Origin: Martelella lutilitoris
GTDB taxonomy: Bacteria; Pseudomonadota; Alphaproteobacteria; Rhizobiales; Rhizobiaceae
DNA length: 64,000 bases
Assembly (NCBI RefSeq): GCF_016598595.1
Contig: NZ_CP066788.1
Span: 124,001 to 188,000 of the forward strand
Direction of reading: 5' to 3'
The notes under the pieces were generated by a model. It did no database searches, was not told the DNA's origin, and saw nothing but the letters and a program-made list of their open reading frames with translations. The first letter of the stretch is position 1; the number at the start of each line of letters is the position of its first letter. The position numbers were made by a program, and so were the translations under genes. Of the stretch, positions 1-8,763 are shown piece after piece.

Positions 1-46
1 CGAGGAATTCCTGGAGATCAAATATCTCTGCATGGCTCTGGACTGA
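1..46 (+). CDS. Possible C-terminal tail of a gene cut by the window start
   Basis: An open frame runs from base 2 to a TGA at 44-46 and encodes 14 residues (EEFLEIKYLCMALD). It could be the end of a gene entering from the left. The piece is too short to assign a family, and it may be chance. Confidence 0.25.
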   Translation, partial: EEFLEIKYLCMALD

Positions 47-468
47 TGCGTTTCATGGCTCGCAGCTCTCGTCGGCCCGAAGCTGCGAGTCTTGGCGGCA
101 GGTTGGCCTCCGGGCGCGCTCCATTTCACGATCTGTCGCCGGGTCCGAAGAGAGACGGAACAGACGTCAAGGACGCGGTATGCCCGCCTAAGCGTCGACG
201 AGAAGCTGTTCGAACCGGTGTCTGATATCCATGGCGCATCGCCGCCGCTTTGCCTGCAAAAGACCGCGTCAGCCGCCCGGCGGCCAGCGCCCGCCTGCCG
301 CCGTCGCTGAAGACGGTCTCGCATCAGGCCGCCAGCTTCTCCGGCGCCTGCCTATTGGCGCTTGCCTTGAGTCATCGGCTTGTCCTGCGTTCGCCCCCCG
401 AAGGGTGATGGCGTGACTGGCCGAACCGCAGTCAATGCAGCCTTGCCCGGCCAGGCGTATGCGGCAGT
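47..468. other. Intergenic stretch, no gene recognised
   Basis: About 420 bases lie between the window start and the 3' end of the leftward RidA operon. Short open frames exist on both strands but show no recognisable domain and no convincing ribosome binding site. I see no strong terminator, transposon remnant or RNA gene. Confidence 0.5.
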
Positions 469-894
469 TCAGCCGAGCGAGATGGTGATTTCCTCGACTT
501 CGGCTTTGGAGGCGCCGCGATAGGCGGTGACTTCGATCTCGACCTTGAAGTCCGGCGCGCCAAGCGGCGAGCAGGTGACGGTGCGCTGCGGATCGATGTC
601 GCGGAAGCGCTCGCCGACATATTCCATCACCGCCTTGGCATCCTCGACGTAAGGAATGAAGATCTTCGACTGAACGACGTCGGCAAGGCAGGAATCGACG
701 GACTTCAGCGCGCCCTCGATATTGTCGAAGCACTGGCGGGCCTGCTCCACCGGATCGGTCGACATTTCGCGGGTCTTGTAGTTGCGGCCGGCGGTGTTGG
801 AAACGAAGATCCAGTCGTCGACGCAGACGATGCGCGAATAGCTTTCCTTGGTTTCGAAGATGGAGCCGGATTTGACTTTGGTGATCTTGACCAT
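469..894 (-). CDS. RidA-family (YjgF/YER057c/UK114) reactive imine/enamine deaminase-like protein
   Basis: The product is 141 residues. RidA proteins hydrolyse reactive enamine/imine intermediates released by PLP enzymes or amine oxidases. The fold is visible as an N-terminal strand with SIFE, a central VDSCLADVV helix, FIPYV, and RTVTCSP carrying the conserved arginine. I chose ATG at 894 (MVKITKV) because it is preceded by CAGGAA; an in-frame start 36 bases further upstream lacks a good site. It is the last gene of the leftward operon, 105 bases after hyuB. Beside the FAD amine/amino-acid oxidase of this operon, a job in removing imino products is plausible. That role is inference; the family call is firm. 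Confidence 0.85.
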   Translation of the reverse strand: MVKITKVKSGSIFETKESYSRIVCVDDWIFVSNTAGRNYKTREMSTDPVEQARQCFDNIEGALKSVDSCLADVVQSKIFIPYVEDAKAVMEYVGERFRDIDPQRTVTCSPLGAPDFKVEIEVTAYRGASKAEVEEITISLG

Positions 895-999
895 GGTTTT
901 TCCTGTTCTGTTGGGGGTTGATAGAGACAAAGGAAGTCTGCCTGCAGGCGTTGCCGCCTGCGACGAGGATGGAAATCGGATGAGAGGTCGGACGGGCGG

Positions 1000-2616
1000 T
1001 TACTGCTTGTAAAAGCGCTCCGCCGTTTCCGCGCTGATGCGCCCTTCGGCGAGGTCACGCCGGACGGCGGCCGGGTCGCGGGCTGCCGGATCACCGTAAC
1101 CACCGCCGCCGGGCGTGGTGATCGAGACGATCTGGCCGGGCTTCAGGTCGACCATGCCCGAGAAATCATTGCGGCCGTCGCCGAAGTCGAGCACGGTGCC
1201 TCGGGCGGAAGTGCCGCCATCAAGCCCCCAGGGCTCGGAGGCCACGCGGGACCCCTCGACGGTGAACCGGCAGGCCTTTTCCGCGCGGTAGACCCGGCGC
1301 ACGCCCATGCCGCCGCGAAAGGTGCCGGCACCGGCGGAATCGTCCACCAGTTCGTAGCGCAGCAGCGTCAGCGGATATTCGAGTTCCAGCGATTCCACCG
1401 GCAGGTTCGAGGTGTTGGTGAGGCTGACATGGATGCCCGAGAGCCCATCCGAGGTTGGCCGCGCGCCGCCGCCGCCGCCGATGGTTTCGAGATAGACCCA
1501 GATCGAGCCGTCTTCATGGGTGCCGTTGAAGATCGCACCGGTGCAGCAGCCATTGCCGGCCGCCATGACCTTGCCGGGAAGCGCCTTTGCGAGCGCGCCA
1601 TAGACGAGGTCGCAAACCCGTTGCGCGGCGGCGATGCGGCCATCGACGGCCGCCGGATGCTCGCAGTTGAGGATCGAACCCTTCGGCGCCGTCACCGTCA
1701 GCGGGCGGGCAAGACCGGCATTGGGCAGGATCGTCGGATCGACGACCGATTTCACCGCGAAATAGCTCGCCGCCAGCAGCGAGGTATAGATCAGGTTCAG
1801 CCCGGCGCGAAGCTGCGGCGGGCCGTCGAAGGCAAGCGTCATTTCCTCGCCGGCAATCGTGATCTCGACGGAAAGCTCGATCCGGTCGCCGCGCTGGTTT
1901 GAATCGAACTGGTCGGAGAAGCTGTAGGTGCCGTCCGGAATGGCGGCGATGCCGGCGCGCATCTTGCGCTCGGCATAATCCTGCAGCGCCTCGCCGGCGG
2001 CCAGAACCTTCTCGGTCGTGTATTTGACGCAGAGATCCTGCATGCGCTGGACGGCGAGCCGGTTGGCGGACATCTGGGCGCGCAGGTCGGAGAGCCGCTC
2101 GCGCGGGACCTGGCAGTTGAGCAGGAACATCTCCTGCAGGTCCTGGTTCAGCACGCCTTCGCGATAAAGCCGGACCGGCGGGATGCGAAGCCCCTCCTGA
2201 TAGATGTGCTCGTGGCCGCGATCGGCGAAATCCGAATGGTGGGCGGTGTTGACCGCCCAGGCCACCAGCGTGCCCTCGACGAAGATCGGCTCGGCGAGCA
2301 CGATATCCGGCAGGTGGGTCGCCCCGCCGGCATAGGCGTCATTGGCCATGAAAACATCGCCCGGCTTGATGTCGTCCAGCTCGAAGCGGCCATAGATCGC
2401 GCCGATGACGCCGAGGAAGGAGCCGAGATGCATCGGGATATGTTCGGCCTGGCAGAGCGTGTTGCCGTGGCGGTCGAACAGCGCGGTCGAGCAGTCGCGG
2501 CGTTCCTTGATGTTGGTGGAATAGGAGGCGCGCACCAGCGCCTCGCCCATCTCCTCGACGATGGACTGCAGCGCCGAGCCGATGACTTCTACCGTGATGG
2601 GATCAATCGTGGTCAT
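1000..2616 (-). CDS. hyuB: Hydantoinase B / 5-oxoprolinase beta-type subunit
   Basis: This 538-residue protein belongs to the HyuB/oxoprolinase family, the partner of HyuA in ATP-dependent opening of cyclic amides (hydantoins, 5-oxoproline) or in acetophenone-type carboxylases. It begins TTIDPITVEVIGSALQSIVEEMG, near the usual HyuB opening, and carries the family blocks GDVFMANDAYAGGATHLPD, NTAHHSDFADRG and a C-terminal ITTPGGGGYGDP. Length matches the family (about 520-590). ATG at 2616 follows GGAGG located inside the end of hyuA, with only 3 bases between the genes, so translation is probably coupled. The exact substrate cannot be read from sequence. Confidence 0.93.
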   Translation of the reverse strand: MTTIDPITVEVIGSALQSIVEEMGEALVRASYSTNIKERRDCSTALFDRHGNTLCQAEHIPMHLGSFLGVIGAIYGRFELDDIKPGDVFMANDAYAGGATHLPDIVLAEPIFVEGTLVAWAVNTAHHSDFADRGHEHIYQEGLRIPPVRLYREGVLNQDLQEMFLLNCQVPRERLSDLRAQMSANRLAVQRMQDLCVKYTTEKVLAAGEALQDYAERKMRAGIAAIPDGTYSFSDQFDSNQRGDRIELSVEITIAGEEMTLAFDGPPQLRAGLNLIYTSLLAASYFAVKSVVDPTILPNAGLARPLTVTAPKGSILNCEHPAAVDGRIAAAQRVCDLVYGALAKALPGKVMAAGNGCCTGAIFNGTHEDGSIWVYLETIGGGGGARPTSDGLSGIHVSLTNTSNLPVESLELEYPLTLLRYELVDDSAGAGTFRGGMGVRRVYRAEKACRFTVEGSRVASEPWGLDGGTSARGTVLDFGDGRNDFSGMVDLKPGQIVSITTPGGGGYGDPAARDPAAVRRDLAEGRISAETAERFYKQ

Positions 2617-2619
2617 CGT

Positions 2620-4668
2620 TCAAACCTCCAGGATGAGATTGAGGTACGGATCAACCGTGCCGGTCATTTCCGGCAGCAGCACGGTGGTTGTGTCCATCTG
2701 TTCGACAATCGCCGGGCCGGTGATGACATTGCCGGCCTTCAGCAGGCTGCGTTCATAGACCGGGCAGGTGACGAACCCACCGGCCTCCGACATCCAGACC
2801 TCACGTTCGCCGATCTTGGCGCCCGAGGCATCGGGGCCGTGATTGTCCTGTTTCTGGAATTCGGCCTTGTCGACGATCCCGGCGGCCTCGACGCGCAGGG
2901 TGACGAGCTGGATCGGTTCCCCTTCGGCGATGAAACCGAAGCGCTGGCGGTGCGCCGCCTCGAAGCCCTTTTCGAGCGCTGTGAAGGTTTCCGCCGTGAT
3001 CGGTCCGGCCGGAACCGTGACCGAGAGCTCGTAATTCTGCCCGGCGTAACGCATGTCGACCGTACGGGTGATGACGCGGCGATCTTCAGCAATGTTTTCT
3101 GCCGCGAACCAGACATCGGCCTGTTCGGCAAGCGTGGCGAAACCTTCTTCCAGCGCGGGTCGGGCGGCGTCCGAAAGTTCCATCAGCCGCGACAGGGCGA
3201 AATCGGAGCGCAGGTCGGTGAGGAGAAGGCCAAGCGCGCAGAGCGTTCCGGGCGTCAGCGGCACGATCACCGTTTTCATGTCCAGTTCGCGCGCAAGGCG
3301 GGCGGCATGGAGCGGACCCGCCCCGCCGAAGGCCATCAGCGCATAATCGCGCGGATCATGGCCGCGCTGGACCGAGATCACCCGGATCGCCTTCGCCATA
3401 TTGGCGGTGACGACCGAGATGATGCCCTGCGCGGTTTCCATCACGCCGACGCCGAGCCTGTCGGCCAACCGCTGGATCGAGGCGAGCGCCAGATCGTGCC
3501 GCACCTTCATGCGGCCGCCGAGAATTTCGACCGGGTTCAGGGTCTGCAGCACGATATTGGCGTCGGTGACCGTCGGCTCCTCATTGCCGAGCCCGTAGCA
3601 GACCGGTCCCGGATGGGCGCCGGCAGAACGCGGGCCGACCTTCAGGAGGCCGCCGGTATCGACATGGGCGATGGAGCCGCCGCCGGCGCCGACCGTGTGA
3701 ATATCAAGCATCGGCGCCTTGATCGGATAGCCATGCACATCGGCCTCGCCGGTCAGCTGGCAGACGCCGTTCTGCAGCAGCGCCACATCGGAAGAGGTGC
3801 CGCCGACGTCAAAGGTGATGATGTTGTCGAAACCGGCCATCTTGCCGATCGCCTGCGCGCCGACAACGCCGGTCGAGGGACCGGACAGAACGGTGCGTAC
3901 CGGCAGGTTGCTCGCCTGATCGAACCCGATCACGCCGCCATTCGACTGGGTCAGCTGCGGGGCGACCTTGAGGCCGATGTCGGACAGCCTATCCTTCAGC
4001 CGGCGGATATAGCGCTGCATCACCGGACCGAGATAGGCGTTGACCACCGTGGTCGACAGCCGCTCATATTCGCGGAATTCGGGCGCGACGGCGTGGGAGG
4101 CGGAAACGAAGACATCCGGCAGTTCTTCCACCGCGATCGCGAGCGCCCGCTCCTCATGCGCGGTATTGAGGAAGCCATAGAGGAAGCAGATCGCCAGCGC
4201 CTTAATATCCTCGGAGGCCAGGGCGCGGAGCGCCTCGCGCAGTGCGTCTTCATCCAGCGGAACGGCGACGCTGCCATCGGCTTTCAGCCGCTCCGGCACT
4301 TCCCGGCGCAGGTCGCGGGTGACGAGCTGTTCCGGCTTTTCGGCGAACATGTCATAGAGGTTCGGACGCTTCTGGCGACCGATCTCGAGCAGGTCGCGAA
4401 AACCGTCGGAGACGACGAGGCCGGTCTTGACGCCGCGCAGCTCGATCAGCGCATTGGTCGCCACGGTCGTACCGTGGCCGAGGAAGGCGAGATCGGCGGC
4501 AGACGCGCCGACCTTTTGAAGCCCCTCGACCACGCCTTGCGAGATCGCGCGCGACGGATCGTCCGGGGTGGAGGAAACCTTCCAGATCTCGATTGCTCCG
4601 GTCTCATCATTGAAGAGGCAGACGTCGGTGAATGTTCCGCCGGAATCGACGCCGATTCTCCAGGCCAT
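2620..4668 (-). CDS. hyuA: Hydantoinase A / 5-oxoprolinase alpha-type subunit (ATP-binding)
   Basis: The 682-residue product contains the HyuA N-terminal fold and the ATPase core. Visible motifs are GVDSGGTFTDV at about residues 5-15, GHGTTVATNAL at about 64-74 and FDVGGTSSD at about 286-294, all phosphate-binding elements of the actin-like ATPase fold. HyuA couples ATP hydrolysis to opening of a cyclic amide together with HyuB. I set the start at 4668 (MAWRIGV). An in-frame extension to 4776 would overrun the end of the upstream FAD oxidase gene and has no family similarity. Candidate substrates include hydantoins, N-methylhydantoin (creatinine pathway) and 5-oxoproline; this cannot be resolved here. 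Confidence 0.93.
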   Translation of the reverse strand: MAWRIGVDSGGTFTDVCLFNDETGAIEIWKVSSTPDDPSRAISQGVVEGLQKVGASAADLAFLGHGTTVATNALIELRGVKTGLVVSDGFRDLLEIGRQKRPNLYDMFAEKPEQLVTRDLRREVPERLKADGSVAVPLDEDALREALRALASEDIKALAICFLYGFLNTAHEERALAIAVEELPDVFVSASHAVAPEFREYERLSTTVVNAYLGPVMQRYIRRLKDRLSDIGLKVAPQLTQSNGGVIGFDQASNLPVRTVLSGPSTGVVGAQAIGKMAGFDNIITFDVGGTSSDVALLQNGVCQLTGEADVHGYPIKAPMLDIHTVGAGGGSIAHVDTGGLLKVGPRSAGAHPGPVCYGLGNEEPTVTDANIVLQTLNPVEILGGRMKVRHDLALASIQRLADRLGVGVMETAQGIISVVTANMAKAIRVISVQRGHDPRDYALMAFGGAGPLHAARLARELDMKTVIVPLTPGTLCALGLLLTDLRSDFALSRLMELSDAARPALEEGFATLAEQADVWFAAENIAEDRRVITRTVDMRYAGQNYELSVTVPAGPITAETFTALEKGFEAAHRQRFGFIAEGEPIQLVTLRVEAAGIVDKAEFQKQDNHGPDASGAKIGEREVWMSEAGGFVTCPVYERSLLKAGNVITGPAIVEQMDTTTVLLPEMTGTVDPYLNLILEV

Positions 4669-4705
4669 GTCATGTTCCCTTTGGTTATTGCCGTCGCGCC
4701 GCTCT

Positions 4706-6022
4706 TCAGGCGGCCTTGGCAGTCTTCGAAAAGCGTTCATACCGGAAAGGCGCCGGATCAACGCAGGTTTTTTCATTGCGGACGATCTCGGCCATCAGCC
4801 GGCCGGCGCCCGGCCCGCTGCCGAAGCCATGGCCGGAAAAGCCCGAGGACAGATAGAGCCCCGGCACGGCCGCAATCGGGCCGATCACCGGGATCGCGTC
4901 CGGCGTCGCATCGATCATGCCGGCCCAGCTGTGGGTCAGGCGGGCATCGGCGAAGGCCGGAAAGGCGCGCGTGAGGTTGCGGACCGCATTGCGGTTGAAC
5001 GGCGCATGCGGCACGGGATCGAGCGTCCGGATCGCCTCGAAGGGCGTGGCCTGATCGAGCGACCAGCGGCGCGGCATCTTCAACTCGCTGACCGTCTGGC
5101 CGTTGACGCGCAGCTTCAGTTCCCGCCAGCTTGTCACGAGCGTCGGCAGGAAATCGAAGAACAGGCGGAAGCTGTCCGGCGTGATCGGCGCGACATTGGC
5201 ATTGCGCTGGGCAATGGTGTAGCCGCCGTCGAGACGCTTGCGGAAGGAGAAATCGCCCCCGCCGACCGGCATTTCCGGCACGGCGCCGTCGCTTTCGATC
5301 CGCGCCGCCGTGCCCAGAAGCTTCAGCTGCGGAAAATCGAGCCCGAGATTGCCAAGGAACAGCCGCGACCATGCGCCCGCCGCGACGACCACGCTTGCTG
5401 TCGCGATCGTGCCCTTCTCCGTCACCACCCCGCCGATGCGCCCGCCGGCCGTCTCGATCCCGCGCACGGCGCAGTTTTCGGTGATCGTCGCGCCGAGACG
5501 CACGGCGGCGGATGCCATTTGCGGCACGGCCCGTTCCGGTTCGGCGCGGCCGTCATTGGCGGTATGAAGCCCCAGCGTATATTGCGCGGCAATGCCCGGC
5601 AGGAGTTTCTGCAGCCCGGCGGATTCAAGAAGCGTCGAGGGCATGCCGGCCTCGCGGCCATATTTCTCCCAGGCGGTGAACTCGGCAATCTCCGCCCTGG
5701 TGCGGCAGACATAAGTGATGCCGGTCTCGCGGAAGCCGGTTTCGATGCCGAAGCGACGATCGATGTCGCGCCAGAGGTTGAGGCTTTCGATCGTCAGCGG
5801 CAATTCGGCGGGGTCTCGCCCCATCTGCCGCACCCAGCCCCAGTTGCGCGAACTCTGCTCGGCGGCAACCGCGCCTTTTTCGCAGAGGGCGACGTTGACG
5901 CCGGCCTCGGCCAGGAACAAGGCGGTCGTGACGCCGGCAATGCCGCCACCGATGACGACGACATCGGCGCGCTCGGGCAGGGGGGCCAGAAAGCCCGGAC
6001 GTTGCAAATTCGGAACCGGCAT
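4706..6022 (-). CDS. FAD-dependent amine/amino-acid oxidase (DAO family)
   Basis: This 438-residue DAO-family protein resembles gamma-glutamylputrescine, sarcosine and glycine oxidases. The FAD-binding dinucleotide motif GGGIAGVTTALFLAEAG lies near residues 25-41, followed by an acidic E at the end of the second strand (ALCEKG). A C-terminal FAD contact (GFSGHGFGSGPGAG) is present. The start at 6022 has GAGGAG six bases upstream. Such enzymes oxidise a secondary or primary amine to an imine with release of peroxide, or pass electrons to an acceptor. Between hyuA and an SDR gene, and with RidA in the same operon, it probably acts on the N-containing product of ring opening (inference). Confidence 0.87.
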   Translation of the reverse strand: MPVPNLQRPGFLAPLPERADVVVIGGGIAGVTTALFLAEAGVNVALCEKGAVAAEQSSRNWGWVRQMGRDPAELPLTIESLNLWRDIDRRFGIETGFRETGITYVCRTRAEIAEFTAWEKYGREAGMPSTLLESAGLQKLLPGIAAQYTLGLHTANDGRAEPERAVPQMASAAVRLGATITENCAVRGIETAGGRIGGVVTEKGTIATASVVVAAGAWSRLFLGNLGLDFPQLKLLGTAARIESDGAVPEMPVGGGDFSFRKRLDGGYTIAQRNANVAPITPDSFRLFFDFLPTLVTSWRELKLRVNGQTVSELKMPRRWSLDQATPFEAIRTLDPVPHAPFNRNAVRNLTRAFPAFADARLTHSWAGMIDATPDAIPVIGPIAAVPGLYLSSGFSGHGFGSGPGAGRLMAEIVRNEKTCVDPAPFRYERFSKTAKAA

Positions 6023-6032
6023 GGCGCTCTCC

Positions 6033-6749
6033 TCAGAGCATGTCTTCGAGACGGCAGTTGACCAGCATTTCCGCCATCGCCGCGTTGTTGGGAAGTTCGA
6101 TTGCGGTGCGCACCAGCTCGGCCATGGTCTCCGGCTGAATCATGTCCTCAGGCTTGACCTTGCTGGTGTAGGAGCTCATTTCGGTGCGCACGAAGCTCGG
6201 GCAGATCGCGGTGGCGCGCACGCCCTTTTCCCAGGCGACGTGACGCGTCGTGTGGGTGAGGCCCATCACCGCGAACTTGGTCATGTTATAGCCGACAAAG
6301 CCGTTGCGCACCCGCTTGCCGGACATCGAGACAATGTTGACGATCCGGCCGCGGCCGGTTTCCTCCAGATGCGGCAGGCACAGTCGCGTCAGCCGGAGCG
6401 GCGCCTTGACGTTGACGGCCCAAAGCCGGTCCAGCGCCTCCTCATTGTCGTCGGTGAGCAGCACCTGTTCGCCGCTGCCGGCATTGTTGACGAGGCCGTC
6501 GATCCGCCCGAAATGCGCCGCCGTTTCGTCGACCCACGCTTTCGCCGTCTCGGGCTCATAGGCATCGAAACGGTTATGGAGCAGCCTATCGCCGGGCGGG
6601 CCGAACTCGGCCTCGAGCCTGGCGGTATCGCGCGCACCGAGCGAAAGCCGGTAGTCGTGCTGAAGAAGATCCCTGACGATCGCCGCGCCGATGCCGCGAT
6701 TGGCGCCGGACACCATGATGACCGGGGCGCTCTGTGGTGTAGTGTGCAT
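6033..6749 (-). CDS. Short-chain dehydrogenase/reductase (classical SDR)
   Basis: This 238-residue classical SDR has the cofactor loop SGANRGIGAAI near residues 14-24, NNAG in the middle and a YNMTK catalytic Tyr-Lys pair after a SMSG serine. The likely reaction is NAD(P)-dependent oxidation of an alcohol or reduction of a carbonyl; the substrate is unknown. It is the first gene of the leftward operon and ends 10 bases before the FAD oxidase. Its ATG at 6749 has only a weak AAGAG site. The shared region to the right separates it from the TRAP operon, so both are probably expressed together. Confidence 0.88.
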   Translation of the reverse strand: MHTTPQSAPVIMVSGANRGIGAAIVRDLLQHDYRLSLGARDTARLEAEFGPPGDRLLHNRFDAYEPETAKAWVDETAAHFGRIDGLVNNAGSGEQVLLTDDNEEALDRLWAVNVKAPLRLTRLCLPHLEETGRGRIVNIVSMSGKRVRNGFVGYNMTKFAVMGLTHTTRHVAWEKGVRATAICPSFVRTEMSSYTSKVKPEDMIQPETMAELVRTAIELPNNAAMAEMLVNCRLEDML

Positions 6750-7052
6750 TTATCAAATTCTCTTGCAACGTTATCTGAAAGTCGCACGCAGTTTTATGCG
6801 CTTATGTGCATCTTTATGAACGATATATTGCGGAATGGCAACTGACAATCGCCTTTCGGGACGAAAACGTGTTTAAAAACGCAAGAGATTGCGTGGTTTC
6901 TCCTGATTTTTGGCAAAAAACGTGATCCTTTTTGCGTTTTTTATTGACAGTTTTTGACGGGACTGCTTACTTTGACAAATCCGAAGAACGAAAACGTCTC
7001 GGTGCCCGACCGAACAGCGGGCGGGCGCACAGCCTTTCGAAAGGGGAACCGA
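6750..7052. promoter_or_regulatory. Divergent promoter region of hydantoinase and TRAP operons
   Basis: This AT-rich 300-base region separates the leftward SDR-hyu operon from the rightward TRAP operon. It contains the near palindrome GTTTAAAAAC at 6871-6880, the inverted pair AAAAAACG (6915-6922) and CGTTTTTT (6935-6942), and a 10-base direct repeat ACGAAAACGT at 6861-6870 and 6988-6997. These are candidate sites for the DeoR regulator encoded at 10116-10919. The regulator link is inference. Confidence 0.55.
6944..6973 (+). promoter_or_regulatory. Sigma-70-like promoter of the TRAP operon
   Basis: TTGACA at 6944-6949 matches the -35 consensus, and TTACTT at 6967-6972 (or TACTTT one base later) is an acceptable -10 at 17-18 bases. 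The inverted AAAAAACG/CGTTTTTT pair ends right before the -35, where a repressor would block polymerase. Transcription would start about 75 bases before the binding-protein gene. Confidence 0.5.
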
Positions 7053-8069
7053 ATGACCATTACTAGACGTGCGCTGATGCGCAATGCTGCCCTGGCCGGC
7101 GCGATCGGCGCCCTTGGCAACCGTGCCTTTGCCGCCTCCACCGTTCGTTGGGACATGGCGGACGAGTACAATGCCGACGCGCTCTCGGGCAAGGCATCGA
7201 AATACTTCCTGACGGAGTTGCAGAAGAAGGTCGGCGACCAGATCGCCATTACCTATCAGGGCGGCGGCGCGCTCGGCTACAAGTCGGCGGACCAGTTCGA
7301 CGCCGTTCAGGACGGCGCGGTGCAGACCGCGGTGACCTTGATGACCCAGCTCGGCGGCATCGATCCGCTGTTTAACCTGTCCTCCCTGCCTTTCATCGCC
7401 AAAACCCCGAGGGAAGCCTATCTTCTCTGGCAGGCGGCGCGTCCGGAATACGAAAAGATCTTCGCCGACAACAACATGGTTCTGCTCTGGGCCATGCCGA
7501 ACCCGCCATCCGGCATCTTCGCCGACCGGGCGATCACCTCGATGGACGCGCTCAACGGCCTGCGCATCCGCACCTATGACGTCAACGGCACGCAGACACT
7601 GATGAAGGCCGGGGCGGCGCCGCTGCAGATCGCATGGTCCGATCTGATCCCCCAGCTTTCGACCGGCGCGATCGACGCGGTGCTCACCTCCGCCGATGGC
7701 GGCGTGCAGCTTTCGCTCTGGGATTATCTCAGCGACTTCACCGAGATGAACTACGCCATGGGCCTGTTCATGTGCCATGTGAACAAGGACGCATTCGACG
7801 CCCTGCCAAAGGACGTCCAGGACGCCATGCTCGGCCTGACCGAAAGCTCAGACGCCTACAACTGGCAGATCATGACCGACAGCATCGAGGCCTCCTACAA
7901 GATCCTGCGCGACCACGGCATGACCGTCACCACCGCGGCCGATGTGCCGGACGACGTTTTCGCAACGCTGAACGCCGCCGGCGCTGCCGTGCGCGAGGAC
8001 TGGGTGGCGAAAACCGGAACGCGCGGCGCTGACGTGCTGGCGAAGTTTGATGCGCTGAAGGCCGGCTGA
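7053..8069 (+). CDS. TRAP transporter solute-binding protein (DctP family)
   Basis: The 338-residue periplasmic binding protein belongs to a tripartite ATP-independent transporter. The start at 7053 follows AAGGGGAACC and gives TRRALMRNAALAGAIGALG, a signal with twin arginine and a cleavage site near AFAAS (residue about 28). DctP hallmarks include GGGALGYKSADQFDAVQDGAV, PFIAKTPREA and the GLRIRTYDVNGTQTLMKAGA region that holds the carboxylate-binding arginine. An in-frame start at 6954 would lie in the promoter and would hide the signal peptide. With the two permease genes downstream it imports an organic acid-like compound, probably the substrate of the divergent hydantoinase operon. Confidence 0.92.
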   Translation: MTITRRALMRNAALAGAIGALGNRAFAASTVRWDMADEYNADALSGKASKYFLTELQKKVGDQIAITYQGGGALGYKSADQFDAVQDGAVQTAVTLMTQLGGIDPLFNLSSLPFIAKTPREAYLLWQAARPEYEKIFADNNMVLLWAMPNPPSGIFADRAITSMDALNGLRIRTYDVNGTQTLMKAGAAPLQIAWSDLIPQLSTGAIDAVLTSADGGVQLSLWDYLSDFTEMNYAMGLFMCHVNKDAFDALPKDVQDAMLGLTESSDAYNWQIMTDSIEASYKILRDHGMTVTTAADVPDDVFATLNAAGAAVREDWVAKTGTRGADVLAKFDALKAG

Positions 8070-8081
8070 TATCTCTCCTCC

Positions 8082-8114
8082 TGCGGCTCGTCATCCCGAT
8101 GATGGCGGGCCGCA
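8082..8114 (+). promoter_or_regulatory. Intercistronic hairpin between TRAP binding protein and permeases
   Basis: TGCGGC (8082-8087) pairs with GCCGCA (8109-8114), with an inner TCAT/ATGA helix. A second small stem (TGAAT/ATTCA) follows at 8115-8130. There is no T-tract, so this looks like an RNA-stabilising or attenuating element that lets the binding protein be made in excess over the permeases. This is inference from position. Confidence 0.4.
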
Positions 8115-8180
8115 TGAATCACTTCATTCAGCGGACATGCAGCGCGGAGCCTTCCGCTGCCTTCCGTACGGGAGATGACC

Positions 8181-8747
8181 ATGGCGCTTGAAGAACCGCA
8201 TTCACATCACCGCTCCGAGGCGACGGACGACCCGAAATGGCTGCGGCTGATCGCCCATGCCTCGACCATCCTCAATCGCACTGCGGCCTTCGTCGCGGCC
8301 TGCATCCTGGTCCTGATGACAGCCTTCACGCTTCTGGAAATCTGCCTGCGCGTTTTCTCGAAGTCCACCTTCATGGCGGATTCGCTGGTCGGCAACGGCG
8401 TTGCTGCCGTCGCCTTCCTGTCGGCTGCCTGGGCGCTGGAGGAAGGCTTCATGATCCGCGTCAAGGTTCTGACCGATCGGGCCGGGCCGAAACTGGCCTG
8501 GATGTGCGAGTTCGGCACGCTCGTCGCGGTCGAGGCGCTGATGGTTTTCCTGGCCTGGTACCAGTGGAAGTCCGTGTTCAAGAACTGGAGCCGGGGCACC
8601 GTTTCCGAGACCTATCTCCCCATCCCCATGTGGATCCCCGAGAGCTTTTTCCTGATCGGCCTTTCGCTGATGGCCTTTCAGGTTTGCGTGCGGATCCTCC
8701 GGCTTCTGGCCGTCGGACACTCCTACGAGCGCGCGTTGACACTTTAG
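8181..8747 (+). CDS. TRAP transporter small permease subunit (DctQ family)
   Basis: The 188-residue membrane protein has about four hydrophobic segments (residues about 30-55, 70-85, 108-125, 150-170), typical of DctQ. The conserved W(A)LEEGFMIRV element in the second third is present. ATG at 8181 is preferred over ATG at 8175 because GGAG directly abuts the first one but is six bases from the second. It lies 111 bases after the binding protein and 16 bases before the large permease. DctQ binds DctM to form the membrane unit of the sodium-driven importer. Confidence 0.9.
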   Translation: MALEEPHSHHRSEATDDPKWLRLIAHASTILNRTAAFVAACILVLMTAFTLLEICLRVFSKSTFMADSLVGNGVAAVAFLSAAWALEEGFMIRVKVLTDRAGPKLAWMCEFGTLVAVEALMVFLAWYQWKSVFKNWSRGTVSETYLPIPMWIPESFFLIGLSLMAFQVCVRILRLLAVGHSYERALTL

Positions 8748-8763
8748 CTGAGGAACGCAAGCC

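Noticed and set aside
2206..4974. A 922-residue open frame on the plus strand opposite hyuA and hyuB
   Set aside because: It is an antisense by-product of GC-rich third positions. It has low-complexity Arg/Gly/Asp composition and no domain, whereas the minus-strand genes have clear family motifs.
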